NCBI RefSeq assembly: GCF_019049625.1
Contig: NZ_JAFMOY010000130.1
Coordinates: 248,001 to 312,000, forward strand
Direction of reading: 5' to 3'
DNA length: 64,000 nucleotides
Origin: Rahnella ecdela
Lineage (GTDB): Bacteria > Pseudomonadota > Gammaproteobacteria > Enterobacterales > Enterobacteriaceae
Below the pieces are notes generated by a model, which made no database searches, was not told the origin of the DNA, and worked only from the letters and a program-made list of their open reading frames with translations. Made by a program: the position numbers and the translations under genes. Below are positions 10,112 to 19,509 of the stretch, piece after piece (the first letter of the stretch is position 1; every line of letters begins with the position of its first letter).

Positions 10112-10738
10112 TCATGCATTTACCTGCACATACGCAGTAAACATATCGGCCAGCGCATCTGCGTAGATTTTTATTTCATCACCCGTGCGGGGAGTGGCAG
10201 AAAAATCCCGGCCGACAGCGCTGAGCGTGGTGGAAATCAGATCCCGCGCCAGCGCGCGCTTGTCTTCGGCGAGTTCCGGCAAAACTTCACGCATAAAATC
10301 GTTAAACACGCTTTCTCCCGCCGCCCGTGCCTCGCGGGCCTGAGGCGCATCGCGATAGAGCGGGGCGGCATCATCGAGCGCACCGCGCATCTGCGCTTCC
10401 TCGCATTCTGAACGGATAAATTCATGCACCAGCGTGCGCAGTCGCACCAGCGGCGGCTGCGTGGTGTCAGCAAGAATGGTGCGCAGCATATCGGTGGTCT
10501 GCCGCCATTCATCATTTTGCAGCCGAAACAGGATCGCCGCTTTATTAGGGAAATACTGATACAGGGAACCGATGCTGATCCCGGCTCTTTCGGCCACGCG
10601 CCCGGTGGTAAACCGGGTCGCGCCTTCCTTAGCTAAAACCTGAGTGGCAGCTTCCAGAATGGTGGCGACCAGCTCCGCAGAACGGGACTGCTTGGGCTCT
10701 TTTCGCGAGGAAACCTGCGGGGTCTGGCGGTTTGTCAT
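10112..10738 (-). CDS. TetR-family regulator
   Basis: TetR-type repressor of 208 residues. The N-terminal DNA-binding domain covers residues about 12-60 (AELVATILEAATQVLAKEGATRFTTGRVAERAGISIGSLYQYFPNKAAIL), and the rest is a helical ligand-binding domain. The start at 10738 (MTNRQTPQ) is chosen because it precedes the domain by a short basic arm; the frame stays open upstream to 11095, but that part runs antisense to the neighbouring methyltransferase gene. It is divergent from that gene, with an inverted repeat between them that could be its operator. Confidence 0.9.
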   Translation of the reverse strand: MTNRQTPQVSSRKEPKQSRSAELVATILEAATQVLAKEGATRFTTGRVAERAGISIGSLYQYFPNKAAILFRLQNDEWRQTTDMLRTILADTTQPPLVRLRTLVHEFIRSECEEAQMRGALDDAAPLYRDAPQAREARAAGESVFNDFMREVLPELAEDKRALARDLISTTLSAVGRDFSATPRTGDEIKIYADALADMFTAYVQVNA

Positions 10739-10773
10739 GGGCGCGTTTTTCCTATCAGAGAATGCGAATAGTG

Positions 10774-10823
10774 AATGCGAGGAAATCATCGCATAATTTT
10801 TAACGCGATGAATCCCTCGCATT
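10774..10823. promoter_or_regulatory. Inverted repeat, candidate TetR operator
   Basis: The nine-base sequence AATGCGAGG at 10774-10782 recurs as its exact complement CCTCGCATT at 10815-10823. A further partial copy, AATGCGAAT, lies at 10761. They fall between the divergent TetR gene and the O-methyltransferase gene, just upstream of the latter, where a TetR operator would be expected. The spacing is wider than a single TetR dimer site, so they may be half-sites of two operators. Confidence 0.4.
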
Positions 10824-10871
10824 TTAGTCAAGCACGCCGATGTGCTCAATCTGATATAGGAAACTTTTAAG

Positions 10872-11555
10872 ATGACTATCAGCACACTGATGACGACAAA
10901 AAATACCCTGTCCAGCGCCCCGATGGCGCCTTTACTTGACCGCCTGTTCAGCGAAGCCAGCACGGCGACCGGTTTTGATTTCTCGCAGATCCCAGAAAGC
11001 GATACCACGCGCATGATGCACAGCAAAACGGAATATCTTGATTTGTACGGTTTGCTGAAGGACATGTGGCTGCCGGTTTCCCGCGATACCGGCAAACTGC
11101 TTTACATGCTGACCCGCAGTTCTAAGGCAACGTCGGTGGTGGAATTCGGCACCTCATTTGGCCTGTCGACACTCCATCTGGCCGCCGCTCTGCGTGATAA
11201 TGGCGGTGGCCGGTTGATCACAAGCGAGTTCGAACCGGCGAAAGTCGCGAAAGCCCGTGAGCATTTGCAGGAAGGCGGCGTGGCAGATTTAGTGGAAGTC
11301 CGCGCCGGGGATGCGCTGCAAACACTGGCGGTTAATCTGCCAGAGACAATCGACCTGCTGGTGCTCGACGGTGCCAAAGCGCTGTATGACGACATTCTAC
11401 AACTGCTCGAAAGCCGTTTCCGGCCGGGCACGCTGATTGTCGCGGACGACGCCAGTTATAATCAGGTGTATCTGGACCACGTGCGGTCACCTGCAAACGG
11501 CTATCTTTCCGTGGCTTTTGGCGATGATGTGGAAGTGTCAGTCCGTCTGGGTTAA
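10872..11555 (+). CDS. Class I SAM-dependent O-methyltransferase
   Basis: Cytoplasmic methyltransferase of 227 residues. The SAM-binding region is visible at VVEFGTSFGLSTLHLAAAL (motif I, about residues 90-108), with the acidic residue after the second strand at LITSEFEP and a metal-dependent O-methyltransferase type motif at LLVLDGAKALYDDILQLL and VADDASYN. This resembles the catechol/caffeoyl-CoA O-methyltransferase group, but the substrate cannot be read from the sequence. It is divergent from a TetR gene, so it is probably induced by the ligand of that repressor, possibly a phenolic compound. Confidence 0.82.
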   Translation: MTISTLMTTKNTLSSAPMAPLLDRLFSEASTATGFDFSQIPESDTTRMMHSKTEYLDLYGLLKDMWLPVSRDTGKLLYMLTRSSKATSVVEFGTSFGLSTLHLAAALRDNGGGRLITSEFEPAKVAKAREHLQEGGVADLVEVRAGDALQTLAVNLPETIDLLVLDGAKALYDDILQLLESRFRPGTLIVADDASYNQVYLDHVRSPANGYLSVAFGDDVEVSVRLG

Positions 11556-11630
11556 ATGAGTAGTAAAACTTTGACACTGCGCGTTGTAAAATGGCGGCTG
11601 AATGCGGTATCCTGCATTCATCATTTTACA

Positions 11631-11650
11631 TACTGTATGTAAATACAGTA
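11631..11650. promoter_or_regulatory. LexA box (SOS operator) of yebG
   Basis: TACTGTATGTAAATACAGTA is a nearly perfect 20-base match to the enterobacterial LexA operator (CTG-N10-CAG, TACTGTATATATATACAGTA). It ends 13 bases before the yebG start. E. coli yebG is SOS-induced through such a box. Confidence 0.92.
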
Positions 11651-11663
11651 TCAGGAGCGAATC

Positions 11664-12047
11664 ATGGCTGTTGAAACAAAGTTTGTTGTCGTCAGAAAAG
11701 GTGAAGAAAAAATGACTTTTGCCAATAAGAAAGAAGCGGACGCTTACGACAAAATGCTCGATATGGCAGATGCTTTTACCGACTGGCTGTTGCAGAGCGA
11801 ACTGGAAATTGATGAATCGCTGGCAGAAAACATTGCCCTTCGCCTGGCTGAGCAAAAAGATACCGTTCAGCACATCTTGCGCACCAGCAAGCTGCCGGAA
11901 GAAGAAACAGCGAAAGCCCCTGTCGTGCAGACTGAAGAACCGGTTGTGACTGAAGCCCTGATTGAAGAAGAATCAGCGGAAGAAATTACTGAAGAAATCG
12001 CAGCTGCGCCAGCCCCTAAAAAGGCGCGTGCTGTTAAAGCGGCCTGA
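11664..12047 (+). CDS. yebG: DNA-damage-inducible protein YebG
   Basis: Small cytoplasmic protein of 127 residues. The N-terminal two thirds (MAVETKFVVVRKGEEKMTFANKKEADAYDKMLDMAD and the DWLLQSELEIDESLAENIALRLAEQKD segment) is the YebG domain. The C-terminus is a low-complexity tail rich in Glu, Ala and Pro, ending with a basic KKARAVKAA. The tail is longer than in E. coli YebG (96 residues). An AGGAG ribosome site lies 7 bases before the ATG, and the LexA box lies directly upstream. Its molecular role in the SOS response is not known. Confidence 0.92.
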   Translation: MAVETKFVVVRKGEEKMTFANKKEADAYDKMLDMADAFTDWLLQSELEIDESLAENIALRLAEQKDTVQHILRTSKLPEEETAKAPVVQTEEPVVTEALIEEESAEEITEEIAAAPAPKKARAVKAA

Positions 12048-12066
12048 TCCGCTTTCTGCTCTTTAT

Positions 12067-12096
12067 AAAAAAACCGGCTTATCAGGCCGGTTTTTT
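12067..12096 (+). terminator. Rho-independent terminator after yebG
   Basis: AAACCGGC, a six-base loop and GCCGGTTTTTT form a stable hairpin with a T tract. The matching A tract on the left also makes it usable for the convergent phosphatase gene. Confidence 0.85.
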
Positions 12097-12122
12097 GTGG
12101 TCCTGCAGGAAGCAAAAAACGC

Positions 12123-12860
12123 TTATTTGTGTTGTTTAGCGAACTCTTCTTTGGCTTTCTTCAGTTGCTGCTGGAAAGCGTCGTTGGTATGCAGCGTAGC
12201 TACAACGGCAGAACCGACGATACGCGCCGCATCCACATCACTCTGCCAGTGGTATCCGCAAATCACGCGGCTCTGGCCCAAGTCATAACCACGCTGAAGG
12301 ATCTGATCCTGACGTTGCGGGTTGATTTCAGTCAGCACTAATGCCGTCGCCCAGCCGATAGAAGTATGACCGGAAGGATAAGAGCCGTTTTTAGAAAGCT
12401 TATCCTGCTCCGTGGTGTTACACGTCGGGACGCCGTAGAACGCAAACGGGCGGATACGCATGTATTTCTCTTTTGCACCACGCGTCGCAAGATCCCCTGC
12501 ATCTTCAATCATATTGGTCAGCAGTTTGTGCAGCTCCGGGGTGTCTTTGGCGGTGATTGGTGAACCAAACGCACCGGAGAAGGCATTCGCCACACCGCCA
12601 CCGCTCAGGTTCGCATCTTCAGCTGCCTGCTTGCCACGCTCGGTTGAACGCAACAGACGCCCCTGTTCATACATCGCCTGATCATTAAGGAATGCAATGC
12701 TGCCCACAGCCGGTGGCGGCGGCAACAGGGTCAGGCTGTTGATGGCCTGATCGTTCTTTAAATAGTAGAGGTCCGGTTTGGTGGTGGCATCGTTGCCGGT
12801 CAGGGCAAACGCATTAAATGAAACAAGTCCCGCGAGGCAAAAAGTAGTCAGTCTTTTCAT
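12123..12860 (-). CDS. Class A non-specific acid phosphatase (PAP2 fold)
   Basis: Periplasmic phosphatase of 245 residues that releases phosphate from a broad range of organic phosphomonoesters. A cleavable signal peptide ([19 protein letters not shown]) is evident. The PAP2 motifs are complete: [12 protein letters not shown] gives K-x6-[15 protein letters not shown] is the class A signature with the catalytic histidine, and [16 protein letters not shown] supplies the third motif with the nucleophilic histidine. Length and motifs match PhoN/PhoC of Salmonella, Morganella and Providencia. GGAAG precedes the ATG. It stands alone between yebG and a GFA-domain gene; no PhoP or PhoB box could be identified. 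Confidence 0.93.
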   Translation of the reverse strand: MKRLTTFCLAGLVSFNAFALTGNDATTKPDLYYLKNDQAINSLTLLPPPPAVGSIAFLNDQAMYEQGRLLRSTERGKQAAEDANLSGGGVANAFSGAFGSPITAKDTPELHKLLTNMIEDAGDLATRGAKEKYMRIRPFAFYGVPTCNTTEQDKLSKNGSYPSGHTSIGWATALVLTEINPQRQDQILQRGYDLGQSRVICGYHWQSDVDAARIVGSAVVATLHTNDAFQQQLKKAKEEFAKQHK

Positions 12861-13113
12861 GTCAGCTTCCTTACATGCAGCTATTTTATTTTCATTACGA
12901 AATCACTTTCGTAACATTTCCCAACGTTGGGTAGTAAAACAAAATATGTGACAGAAAGTTGGTATCAGATCTCAAAACGGAAAATTGATAGCAAGCATGA
13001 ATACTTTACGGCTAAAAAGTGGGCTTTCTGATGGAATGCTGTAATGCGCGACGAAATTTGGTACAACATTTTCTTCGCCCATCCGTCCTGCCATCCGATT
13101 CAAGGAGAATGCT

Positions 13114-13536
13114 ATGTCAGATAAATTATCCGCTCATTGCCATTGTGGTGCTGTGGCGTTTAAGGTCGCACTGACCGACGGATTTAACAGCGTGCTGCAC
13201 TGCAACTGCTCATTTTGCCGTATGCGTGGCGCGGTAGTGGTTACAGCGGGTGAAATTGAAATCACCCAGGGCAAGGATAAGCTGACGGAATACCGCTTTA
13301 ATACCGGCGAAGCAGTACACTTTTTCTGCTCAGTGTGTGGCATTTATACCTTCCACCAACGGCGCTCCAATCCTGAGTGTTATGGCGTCAATGTCGCCTG
13401 TATCGAAAGCGTCTCGCCCTTCGATTTTTCACCCGTGCCGGTCAGCGATGGCATCAACCATCCTAAAGATGGCGGGAAGGGCGGCGTGGCCGGTTATATC
13501 ATCTACGAATCCACATCCTCCCAACCCAAAAACTAA
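13114..13536 (+). CDS. GFA/CENP-V domain zinc protein
   Basis: Protein of 140 residues of the GFA family (named after glutathione-dependent formaldehyde-activating enzyme), a small beta fold binding two zinc ions. The cysteines are in place: CHCG at residues 9-12, CNCSFC near residue 30 and CSVCGIYTFHQR near residue 75. Most members have no proven activity, so no reaction is assigned. A good AAGGAG precedes the ATG. The M24-fold gene follows 29 bases downstream on the same strand, so the two are probably co-transcribed. Confidence 0.85.
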   Translation: MSDKLSAHCHCGAVAFKVALTDGFNSVLHCNCSFCRMRGAVVVTAGEIEITQGKDKLTEYRFNTGEAVHFFCSVCGIYTFHQRRSNPECYGVNVACIESVSPFDFSPVPVSDGINHPKDGGKGGVAGYIIYESTSSQPKN

Positions 13537-13565
13537 AAACGATTTCTGACGCATAAGGAAACGCA

Positions 13566-14960
13566 ATGAACTCCGAAACGGCTTACGCACTGACCTCTGT
13601 TCCGGCACCGGCCATTTACCGGCAAGTGCCCACATCGGTATTGTCCGACGACACCATGAAATCCCGCCTGAACAGTATCCTGAGCGCCATGCAGCGCGAG
13701 GGTTTATCGTCGCTGGTGATTTATGCCGATAAAGAACACGGCGGTAATTTCGAATATCTTTCAGGTTTTATCCCGCGTTTTGAAGAAGCGTTGCTGGTAG
13801 TCAACGCCGACGGCAAACTGACTTACATTATGGGCAACGAAAACCTGAAACTGGTGCCGCACGCCCGTAACAGTGGAACCTGTCTGCATGCCCCGGTGTT
13901 TTCCCTGCCAAATCAGCCAATGAAACACCCTCAGCCGCTGGAAAATCTGCTGGCGACGGCGGGAGTGCAAGTATCACAGACCACCGGCGTCGCGGGCTGG
14001 AAGTTGTTCCGTTTAGATCCCGAATCCGATAAATACAGCTTTGATGTTCCGGCGTTTATTCTGGATGCCGTGCGTATTGCAGCCGGAGGCAAAGAAAACG
14101 TGGTGAACGCCACCGGCCTGTTTATCGCGCCAGAAAATGGCTCGCGGTGCATTAATAACGCCAATGAAGTCGCGTTTTATGAGTACGGCGCAAATCTGGC
14201 GTCGTCCTGTCTGCTGGGCGCACTCGACGCGATTGCACCCGGTAAAACTGAGAAGGAAATCGGTCAGTTGCTGGCGGGTGACGGTCAGCAGAATAATGTG
14301 ATTATGATTGCCGCGACCGGTGACCGGTTTGCTCACGCGAATCTTTATCCCTCGGACAAAATCATCCGTCACGGTGACAAATTCTCACTGACCGTCGGCT
14401 ACAAAGGGGGATTATCGAGCCGGGCCGCCTACGTCGTTGCCAGTGAGGATGAATTACCGGCAGACGTCGCGGACTGGCTGCCACGTCTGGCGATCCCTTA
14501 TTATCATACGGTCGTGACCTGGCTGGAAAATCTGCATATCGGCATGCGTGGCGGCGATTTATACCGCTTAGTGCAAGAAACGCTTGAGCAGAAAACCTGG
14601 AACTGGCATCTCAATCCGGGGCATCTGGTCGCCGATGAGGAATGGCTGTGTTCACCGGTTTATCCGGATTCCGACGTGCCGCTGTCGAGCGGGATGCTGT
14701 TGCAGATAGATATTATCCCGTCGCTGCCCGGTTACGGCGGCAGCAGCATAGAGGATACCGTGGCGCTGGCAGATGAGACGTTGCGTCGTGAGCTGGAAAG
14801 AGAGTATCCGCAGGTGTGGCAAAGGATGGTGGCGCGCAAGAAATATCTGGCTGATGTACTGAAAATCCGCCTTTCTGACGATGTGATTGTGCTTTCAAAT
14901 ACCGTGGGTTATCTGCGCCCGTTTTTACTCGATAAAACGCGTGCGCTGGTGAAGGCATAA
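13566..14960 (+). CDS. M24/creatinase-fold protein with altered metal site
   Basis: Protein of 464 residues with a creatinase-like N-terminal domain (about 45-180) and a pita-bread M24 domain (about 200-430). M24 peptidases normally use two Asp, one His and two Glu to hold two metals. Here the first Asp position reads Thr in GDKFSLTVGY, and the second lies in GGLSSRAAYV with no Asp. The His (NPGHLVADEEW) and the last Glu (SIEDTVAL) remain, and the first Glu is Asp (GMLLQIDI). The substrate-binding His of the family (FAHANLYPS) is kept. A creatinase-like metal-independent hydrolase is a possibility; ordinary aminopeptidase activity is unlikely. It follows the GFA gene closely, with a TAAGGA ribosome site. 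Confidence 0.72.
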   Translation: MNSETAYALTSVPAPAIYRQVPTSVLSDDTMKSRLNSILSAMQREGLSSLVIYADKEHGGNFEYLSGFIPRFEEALLVVNADGKLTYIMGNENLKLVPHARNSGTCLHAPVFSLPNQPMKHPQPLENLLATAGVQVSQTTGVAGWKLFRLDPESDKYSFDVPAFILDAVRIAAGGKENVVNATGLFIAPENGSRCINNANEVAFYEYGANLASSCLLGALDAIAPGKTEKEIGQLLAGDGQQNNVIMIAATGDRFAHANLYPSDKIIRHGDKFSLTVGYKGGLSSRAAYVVASEDELPADVADWLPRLAIPYYHTVVTWLENLHIGMRGGDLYRLVQETLEQKTWNWHLNPGHLVADEEWLCSPVYPDSDVPLSSGMLLQIDIIPSLPGYGGSSIEDTVALADETLRRELEREYPQVWQRMVARKKYLADVLKIRLSDDVIVLSNTVGYLRPFLLDKTRALVKA

Positions 14961-15031
14961 AAGAAAGGGGAGGCAAATGCTTCCCCTGAACATGACGTCA
15001 TCCGGCAGAGACCGGGCTCAACCTCAAACTG

Positions 15032-15616
15032 TCAGACCGCTAACCACTTTTTAGCATCCGCTTTCATTTTCGCTTCCAGTTCGCTGCCACGCGTGGCAAA
15101 TACGCGCCCCAGCGGGAAACCACTTTGTTCCAGCAGGTAAGCCAGCGCGGCATATTCACGCGGATATTTGGCGGCAATACTGCTGTCAATTTCAACCGGT
15201 CCCAGCGGGAAGGTGAACGTCCCCATATCGTAAACGCTCTGACGGTGAAACAGTTTCCACTGGCCGTCTCGTTTTTCGGCCAGATCGTAGAAACGGTTAT
15301 GGCATTCGCAGCCAATATTCAGTTTTACGTTTTCAGCGATGATCATCGCATTGGTTTCCAGAATCGCTTTGTCACCACGGTCGTTAAAGGTCACGACGGG
15401 TGCGCCAATCATATGTTTGGTGCGCAAATCCGAAGCGCCCATACGCATGGAACCATCGACAAAACCGCTCGCCAGCCCTTCATACCAGGTAATTTCAATG
15501 GTGCCGTCCGGATGGAAGAGATTACGTAACTGTTCCCATTCAGCCAGATCACGGTGCATCCAGCCATTCATAAGGTCGTTCAGCGCCTGACGGTCTTGCA
15601 GTTGTTGGGTTTGCAT
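15032..15616 (-). CDS. SnoaL/NTF2-like domain protein
   Basis: Protein of 194 residues with a cone-shaped NTF2-like fold of the SnoaL type. The start RQALNDLMNGWMHRDLAEWEQLRNLFHPDGTIEITWYEG is the typical alpha-helix plus first strand, and NRFYDLAEKRDGQWKLFHRQSVYDMG forms the final strands. Such proteins act as small-molecule isomerases, hydrolases or dehydratases, or as subunits of dioxygenases; the reaction cannot be chosen. It is divergent from the LysR gene at 15724 with 107 bases between them, so that regulator probably controls it. Confidence 0.78.
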   Translation of the reverse strand: MQTQQLQDRQALNDLMNGWMHRDLAEWEQLRNLFHPDGTIEITWYEGLASGFVDGSMRMGASDLRTKHMIGAPVVTFNDRGDKAILETNAMIIAENVKLNIGCECHNRFYDLAEKRDGQWKLFHRQSVYDMGTFTFPLGPVEIDSSIAAKYPREYAALAYLLEQSGFPLGRVFATRGSELEAKMKADAKKWLAV

Positions 15617-15723
15617 TGTTTGTTTCCTTTTACGTTGATGTGTTCAGTTTGGTCAAGAACCGCGTTAAACTCAAATATATAGATTTGACTGAACAATCAT
15701 TTTTAATGATGAATGAGGCAGTA

Positions 15724-16605
15724 ATGGAACTCCGGCACTTACGCTATTTTATGGCTGTGGCAGAAGAAGGGCATTTTGGCCGCGCCGCCGAGCGACTCAA
15801 TATCGTTCAGCCTGCGCTGAGCATGCAGATTAAAGCGCTGGAAACGGAGCTGGGCGGCCCGCTGTTTATCCGCACCAGCCGCCGTGTCGAGCTCACCGAA
15901 GCCGGAATACTGTTACTGGCCGAAGCCCGGCTGACGCTGGAACAGGTGGAACATACCCGTCTGGCCGTTGAACGCGCGATGCGCGGTGAGACAGGGCGCG
16001 TGCGGGTCGGATTTGCCGGAAACGCCATTTTCAGCGGTAAAATGATTGCCGATATACGTCGTTTTCGTAAAACCCATCCGGATGCAGAAATTATAATTCA
16101 GGAAATTGCGCCGCAGCAGCAGGTGGAAGCGATCCTCGCCGGACGCATTGATATCGGCTATACGCCCGATAACAGCACGACTGCGGATCCGCAAATCAGG
16201 GTACAGAAGGCCGGAAACTGGGAAATCATGATTGCCCTGTGTGACGATCATCCTCTTGCCGCGCATCCGCAACTCACGGTTGACATGCTCGCCGGTCAGC
16301 CGCTGGTGTTGTATGACGCGCACGATACCCATGAAAATCTGACGGTGGTTCTGGCGCAACAGCTGGGGGACAGCTTTCGCGTGGCACACCGGTCAAACAG
16401 CACGCTGAGCGTTCTGGCCATTGCCGCCGCCGGACTGGGGTTGGCGCTGATCCCCGCGCCCGTGCAACAGGTGAATATTCCCGGACTGGTTTACCGCAGC
16501 CTGAATGCACTAGAACTGACGGCGAATCTGGTGATGATCAGCCGCATGCAGGAACCGGGTAATGCGGTGACCGCATATTTGGCGATGGCAAACGTTAAAA
16601 GCTGA
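15724..16605 (+). CDS. LysR-family regulator, CatM/BenM-like
   Basis: LysR regulator of 293 residues. The N-terminus MELRHLRYFMAVAEEGHFGRAAERLNIVQPALSMQIKALE is characteristic of the branch that contains aromatic-catabolism regulators such as CatM and CbnR. The start at 15724 begins this domain exactly; in-frame ATGs at 15706 and 15709 would add a few residues. It is divergent from the SnoaL-like gene. A fragment of a close paralogue lies at 19723-19860. Confidence 0.88.
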   Translation: MELRHLRYFMAVAEEGHFGRAAERLNIVQPALSMQIKALETELGGPLFIRTSRRVELTEAGILLLAEARLTLEQVEHTRLAVERAMRGETGRVRVGFAGNAIFSGKMIADIRRFRKTHPDAEIIIQEIAPQQQVEAILAGRIDIGYTPDNSTTADPQIRVQKAGNWEIMIALCDDHPLAAHPQLTVDMLAGQPLVLYDAHDTHENLTVVLAQQLGDSFRVAHRSNSTLSVLAIAAAGLGLALIPAPVQQVNIPGLVYRSLNALELTANLVMISRMQEPGNAVTAYLAMANVKS

Positions 16606-16622
16606 ACCCTTGCCGTGAACGG

Positions 16623-17048
16623 TTATTTAATCTTTTTACCGTCCTGATTTACCACTTGCTCACCGTCTTCTTTGGTAAATGCTCCTTTCTGGAGATCTGG
16701 CAAAATGTCCAGCACCACTTCAGACGGGCGACACAGGCGTGTTCCCAATGGCGTCACCACAATCGGGCGGTTAATCAGAATGGGATGCTGCAACATGAAA
16801 CTCATCAGTTGCTCGTCGGTGAAGATATCCTCAGCCAGTCCCAGTTGTTCATAAGGCTCAACGTTCTTACGCAGCAACTGCCGTGCGGTAATCCCCATAT
16901 CTGCAATCAGCTTAGCCAGTTCCTCGCAGGCTGGCGGCGTTTCCAGATACAAAATAACGGCCGGCTCAGTGCCGCTGTTGCGGATCATTTCCAGCGTATT
17001 ACGGGACGTGCCGCAGGCCGGGTTGTGATAGATAGTCATCTTGCTCAT
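16623..17048 (-). CDS. arsC: Arsenate reductase ArsC (glutaredoxin-linked)
   Basis: Reduces arsenate to arsenite with glutathione and glutaredoxin in the cytoplasm. The 141-residue product matches the plasmid R773/E. coli type: the active-site cysteine lies in YHNPACGTSRNTL, and the arginine-rich segment INRPIVVTPLGTRLCRPSE carries the arsenate-binding Arg residues. It is the last gene of an arsR-arsB-arsC unit, 12 bases after arsB, so its product feeds arsenite directly to the efflux pump. Confidence 0.96.
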   Translation of the reverse strand: MSKMTIYHNPACGTSRNTLEMIRNSGTEPAVILYLETPPACEELAKLIADMGITARQLLRKNVEPYEQLGLAEDIFTDEQLMSFMLQHPILINRPIVVTPLGTRLCRPSEVVLDILPDLQKGAFTKEDGEQVVNQDGKKIK

Positions 17049-17060
17049 ATTGGTATCTCA

Positions 17061-18350
17061 TTAGAAAGTGACAGAGAGCCGCAACGCCAGCGCGGCCAGA
17101 GTGAAGAACAACACCGGAACAGTCATTACCATGCCCACCCGAAAGTAATATCCCCAGGTGATTTTGATATTTTTCTGCGACAAAACATGCAGCCACAGCA
17201 AAGTTGCCAGACTGCCAATCGGTGTAATTTTGGGCCCAAGATCGCTGCCTATCACATTGGCGTAAATCAGTGCTTGCCTGATGACGCCGGTCGCGGTGCT
17301 GCCATCAACAGACAGTGCGCCGATAAGAACCGTGGGCATATTGTTCATCACGGATGACAGAAAAGCCGAAAGGAAACCCGTCCCCAGAGTGGCTACCCAT
17401 AACCCCTGATCCGAGAGATGATTTAACAGGGAGGAAAGATAGTGGGTCAGGCCGGCGTTGCGTAATCCGTAGACCACCAGATACATGCCCAGCGAGAAAA
17501 TCACGATTTGCCACGGCGCGCCACGTATCACTTTGCCGGTGTTAATGGCACGCCCTTTCTTCGCAACAGCCAGCAGAAGCAGGGCGCCCGCAGCGGCAAC
17601 CAGACTGACCGGCACGCCCAGCGGCTCCAGAGCAAAAAATCCCACCAGCAGTAAAACCAGAACCACCCAGCCGGTTTTAAAGGTTCCGGTATCACGGATA
17701 GCGGCTTTCGGCTCTTTCAACAGCGCCACATCGTAAAAAGCAGGAATATCTTTGCGGAAAAACAGGTGCAACATCACCAATGTTGCCGCGATAGCCGCCA
17801 GATTGACCGGCACCATTACGACAGCATATTCAGAGAATCCGAGTTTAAAGAAATCCGCCGACACGATATTGACCAGATTCGAGACAATCAGCGGCAGACT
17901 GGCAGCATCGGCAATAAACCCTGCGGCCATAACAAAAGCTAACGTTGCCCGCTGACTGAATCCGAGCGCCAGCAACATCGCAATAACGATGGGCGTCAGA
18001 ATAAGCGCGGCACCATCATTAGCGAATAACGCAGCGACCATCGCGCCAAGCAGAACAATCCAGGTAAAGAGTAGTCGCCCCCGGCCATTGCCGAGGCGGG
18101 CAACATGCAGTGCCGCCCACTCAAAAAAACCTGATTCATCGAGCAAGAGACTGATGATGATCACGGCGATAAAGGTCGCGGTCGCATTCCAGACAATCTG
18201 CCAGACAATCGGAATATCAGCCAGATGAACGACACCTGTCAGCAATGCCAGGCCTGCGCCCAGAGAAGCACTCCAGCCAATCCCCAGTCCCCGTGGTTGC
18301 CAGATAACCAGAATGAGGGTGAATACAAAAATAGCACCAGCCAATAACAT
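17061..18350 (-). CDS. arsB: Arsenite efflux permease ArsB
   Basis: Inner-membrane arsenite/antimonite:proton antiporter with about 12 spans. Starting at 18350 gives [19 protein letters not shown] and 429 residues, exactly the usual ArsB length; an AGGGG ribosome site lies 8 bases upstream, whereas six extra in-frame codons further upstream lack one. Segments such as [39 protein letters not shown] and [22 protein letters not shown] are conserved in the family. No ArsA ATPase gene is present, so the pump relies on the proton gradient. Confidence 0.96.
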   Translation of the reverse strand: MLLAGAIFVFTLILVIWQPRGLGIGWSASLGAGLALLTGVVHLADIPIVWQIVWNATATFIAVIIISLLLDESGFFEWAALHVARLGNGRGRLLFTWIVLLGAMVAALFANDGAALILTPIVIAMLLALGFSQRATLAFVMAAGFIADAASLPLIVSNLVNIVSADFFKLGFSEYAVVMVPVNLAAIAATLVMLHLFFRKDIPAFYDVALLKEPKAAIRDTGTFKTGWVVLVLLLVGFFALEPLGVPVSLVAAAGALLLLAVAKKGRAINTGKVIRGAPWQIVIFSLGMYLVVYGLRNAGLTHYLSSLLNHLSDQGLWVATLGTGFLSAFLSSVMNNMPTVLIGALSVDGSTATGVIRQALIYANVIGSDLGPKITPIGSLATLLWLHVLSQKNIKITWGYYFRVGMVMTVPVLFFTLAALALRLSVTF

Positions 18351-18396
18351 CAGAAACCCCTTACACATTCATTAAAATGCATGTGTTTCTACAAAC

Positions 18397-18717
18397 TCAA
18401 CAAGTAGCGGACGATGCGTTATCAAGTTTTTTGCGCACATTCTCTCTTTCACAATTCCACGCTGAATCAATAATGGCCGCAGCCCATGCAGGCATATGAG
18501 GTGACAACCGGTAATGCACCCATTTCCCTTCACGCCGGTCGATTACCAGTTCAGCCTCACGCAGCATCGCCATATGGCGCGATATTTTGGGCTGAGATTC
18601 TTCCGTTGCTGCACAGATATCGCAGACACACAACTCGCCGAATTCACGCAGCAGCATCACGATGGCCGAACGGGTTTCATCGGAAAGCAGTTTGAAAAGC
18701 TGAACTGGCTGTAGCAT
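18397..18717 (-). CDS. arsR: Arsenic-responsive repressor ArsR
   Basis: ArsR/SmtB-family repressor of 106 residues. The metalloid-sensing motif ELCVCDIC sits in the DNA-binding helix region, followed by SQPKISRHMAMLREAELV and the wing GKWVHYRLSPHMPAWAA. The inner ATG at 18717 is chosen because GAGG lies 6 bases before it; the outer ATG at 18732 has no ribosome site. It heads the arsRBC operon and faces arsH across an 86-base gap holding a probable ArsR operator. Arsenite or antimonite binding should release it and induce both directions. Confidence 0.94.
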   Translation of the reverse strand: MLQPVQLFKLLSDETRSAIVMLLREFGELCVCDICAATEESQPKISRHMAMLREAELVIDRREGKWVHYRLSPHMPAWAAAIIDSAWNCERENVRKKLDNASSATC

Positions 18718-18742
18718 ACATAACCTCGACATGAATTATTTA

Positions 18743-18767
18743 TACATATGCTATTCCATATATGTTA
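18743..18767. promoter_or_regulatory. Probable ArsR operator
   Basis: ACATATG, a short spacer around CTATTC, and CATATATGT form an imperfect inverted repeat between arsR and arsH. It resembles the known E. coli ArsR site, with the same ATATG and ATGTTA halves. Its position could serve both divergent promoters. Confidence 0.55.
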
Positions 18768-18803
18768 GGTTTTAAAGCATAACTTACGAATCGGAGAATA
18801 TTT

Positions 18804-19508
18804 ATGACGCAGTTACCTGCAATCGAACCGGAATGCTTTGATGAGGCTATTGCCAGCAAACTTCAGCAGGGTGATGCAACCCAGCCGCGCATTCTGATCC
18901 TCTACGGATCAGTACGGGAACGCTCCTACAGCCGTTTTGCAGCTGAAGAAGCTGGGCGATTACTGACAGAAATGGGCGCAGAAGTGAAAATCTTTAATCC
19001 TTCAGGTTTGCCGCTGCCGGATGATGCGCCGGAAAGCCATCCCAAAGTGCTCGAGCTTCGTGATCTGGTCCGGTGGTGTGACGGAATGGTGTGGAGTTCT
19101 CCGGAAAGACATGGTGCCATGAGTTCAGTCATGAAGGCCCAGATCGACTGGATACCGTTGAGCGAAGGCGCAGTGCGTCCGTCGCAGGGAAAAACGCTGG
19201 CCGTAATGCAGGTGAGTGGCGGGTCGCAATCATTCAATACGGTAAACCAGATGCGGATACTGGGTCGCTGGATGCGGATGTTCACTATTCCCAATCAATC
19301 ATCAGTGCCAAAGGCATGGCAGGAATTTGACGATGAAGGGCACATGAAACCTTCGGCCTGGTACGACAGGATTGTGGATGTCACCGAGGAGTTGTTCAAA
19401 ATCACATTGCTTCTGAAAGGCCACACCGCGTTTTTGGCCGACCGTTACAGCGAAAGGAAGGAAAGCCATCAGGCACTTTCTGAACGGGTTAATCAGGAAA
19501 AGATCTGA
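18804..19508 (+). CDS. arsH: ArsH, NADPH-dependent FMN reductase-type arsenic resistance protein
   Basis: Flavoprotein of 234 residues. The flavodoxin-like FMN-binding motif [21 protein letters not shown] lies near residue 30, and the segment [31 protein letters not shown] is strongly conserved in ArsH. Members of the family oxidise trivalent organoarsenicals or reduce quinones and azo dyes with NADPH. It is divergent from arsRBC and most likely under ArsR control. A CGGAG ribosome site precedes the ATG. Confidence 0.93.
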   Translation: MTQLPAIEPECFDEAIASKLQQGDATQPRILILYGSVRERSYSRFAAEEAGRLLTEMGAEVKIFNPSGLPLPDDAPESHPKVLELRDLVRWCDGMVWSSPERHGAMSSVMKAQIDWIPLSEGAVRPSQGKTLAVMQVSGGSQSFNTVNQMRILGRWMRMFTIPNQSSVPKAWQEFDDEGHMKPSAWYDRIVDVTEELFKITLLLKGHTAFLADRYSERKESHQALSERVNQEKI

Positions 19509-19509
19509 G

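Noticed and set aside
10739-11095. Upstream extension of the TetR frame
   Set aside because: The extension is antisense to the methyltransferase gene, and the DNA-binding domain starts normally after 10738.
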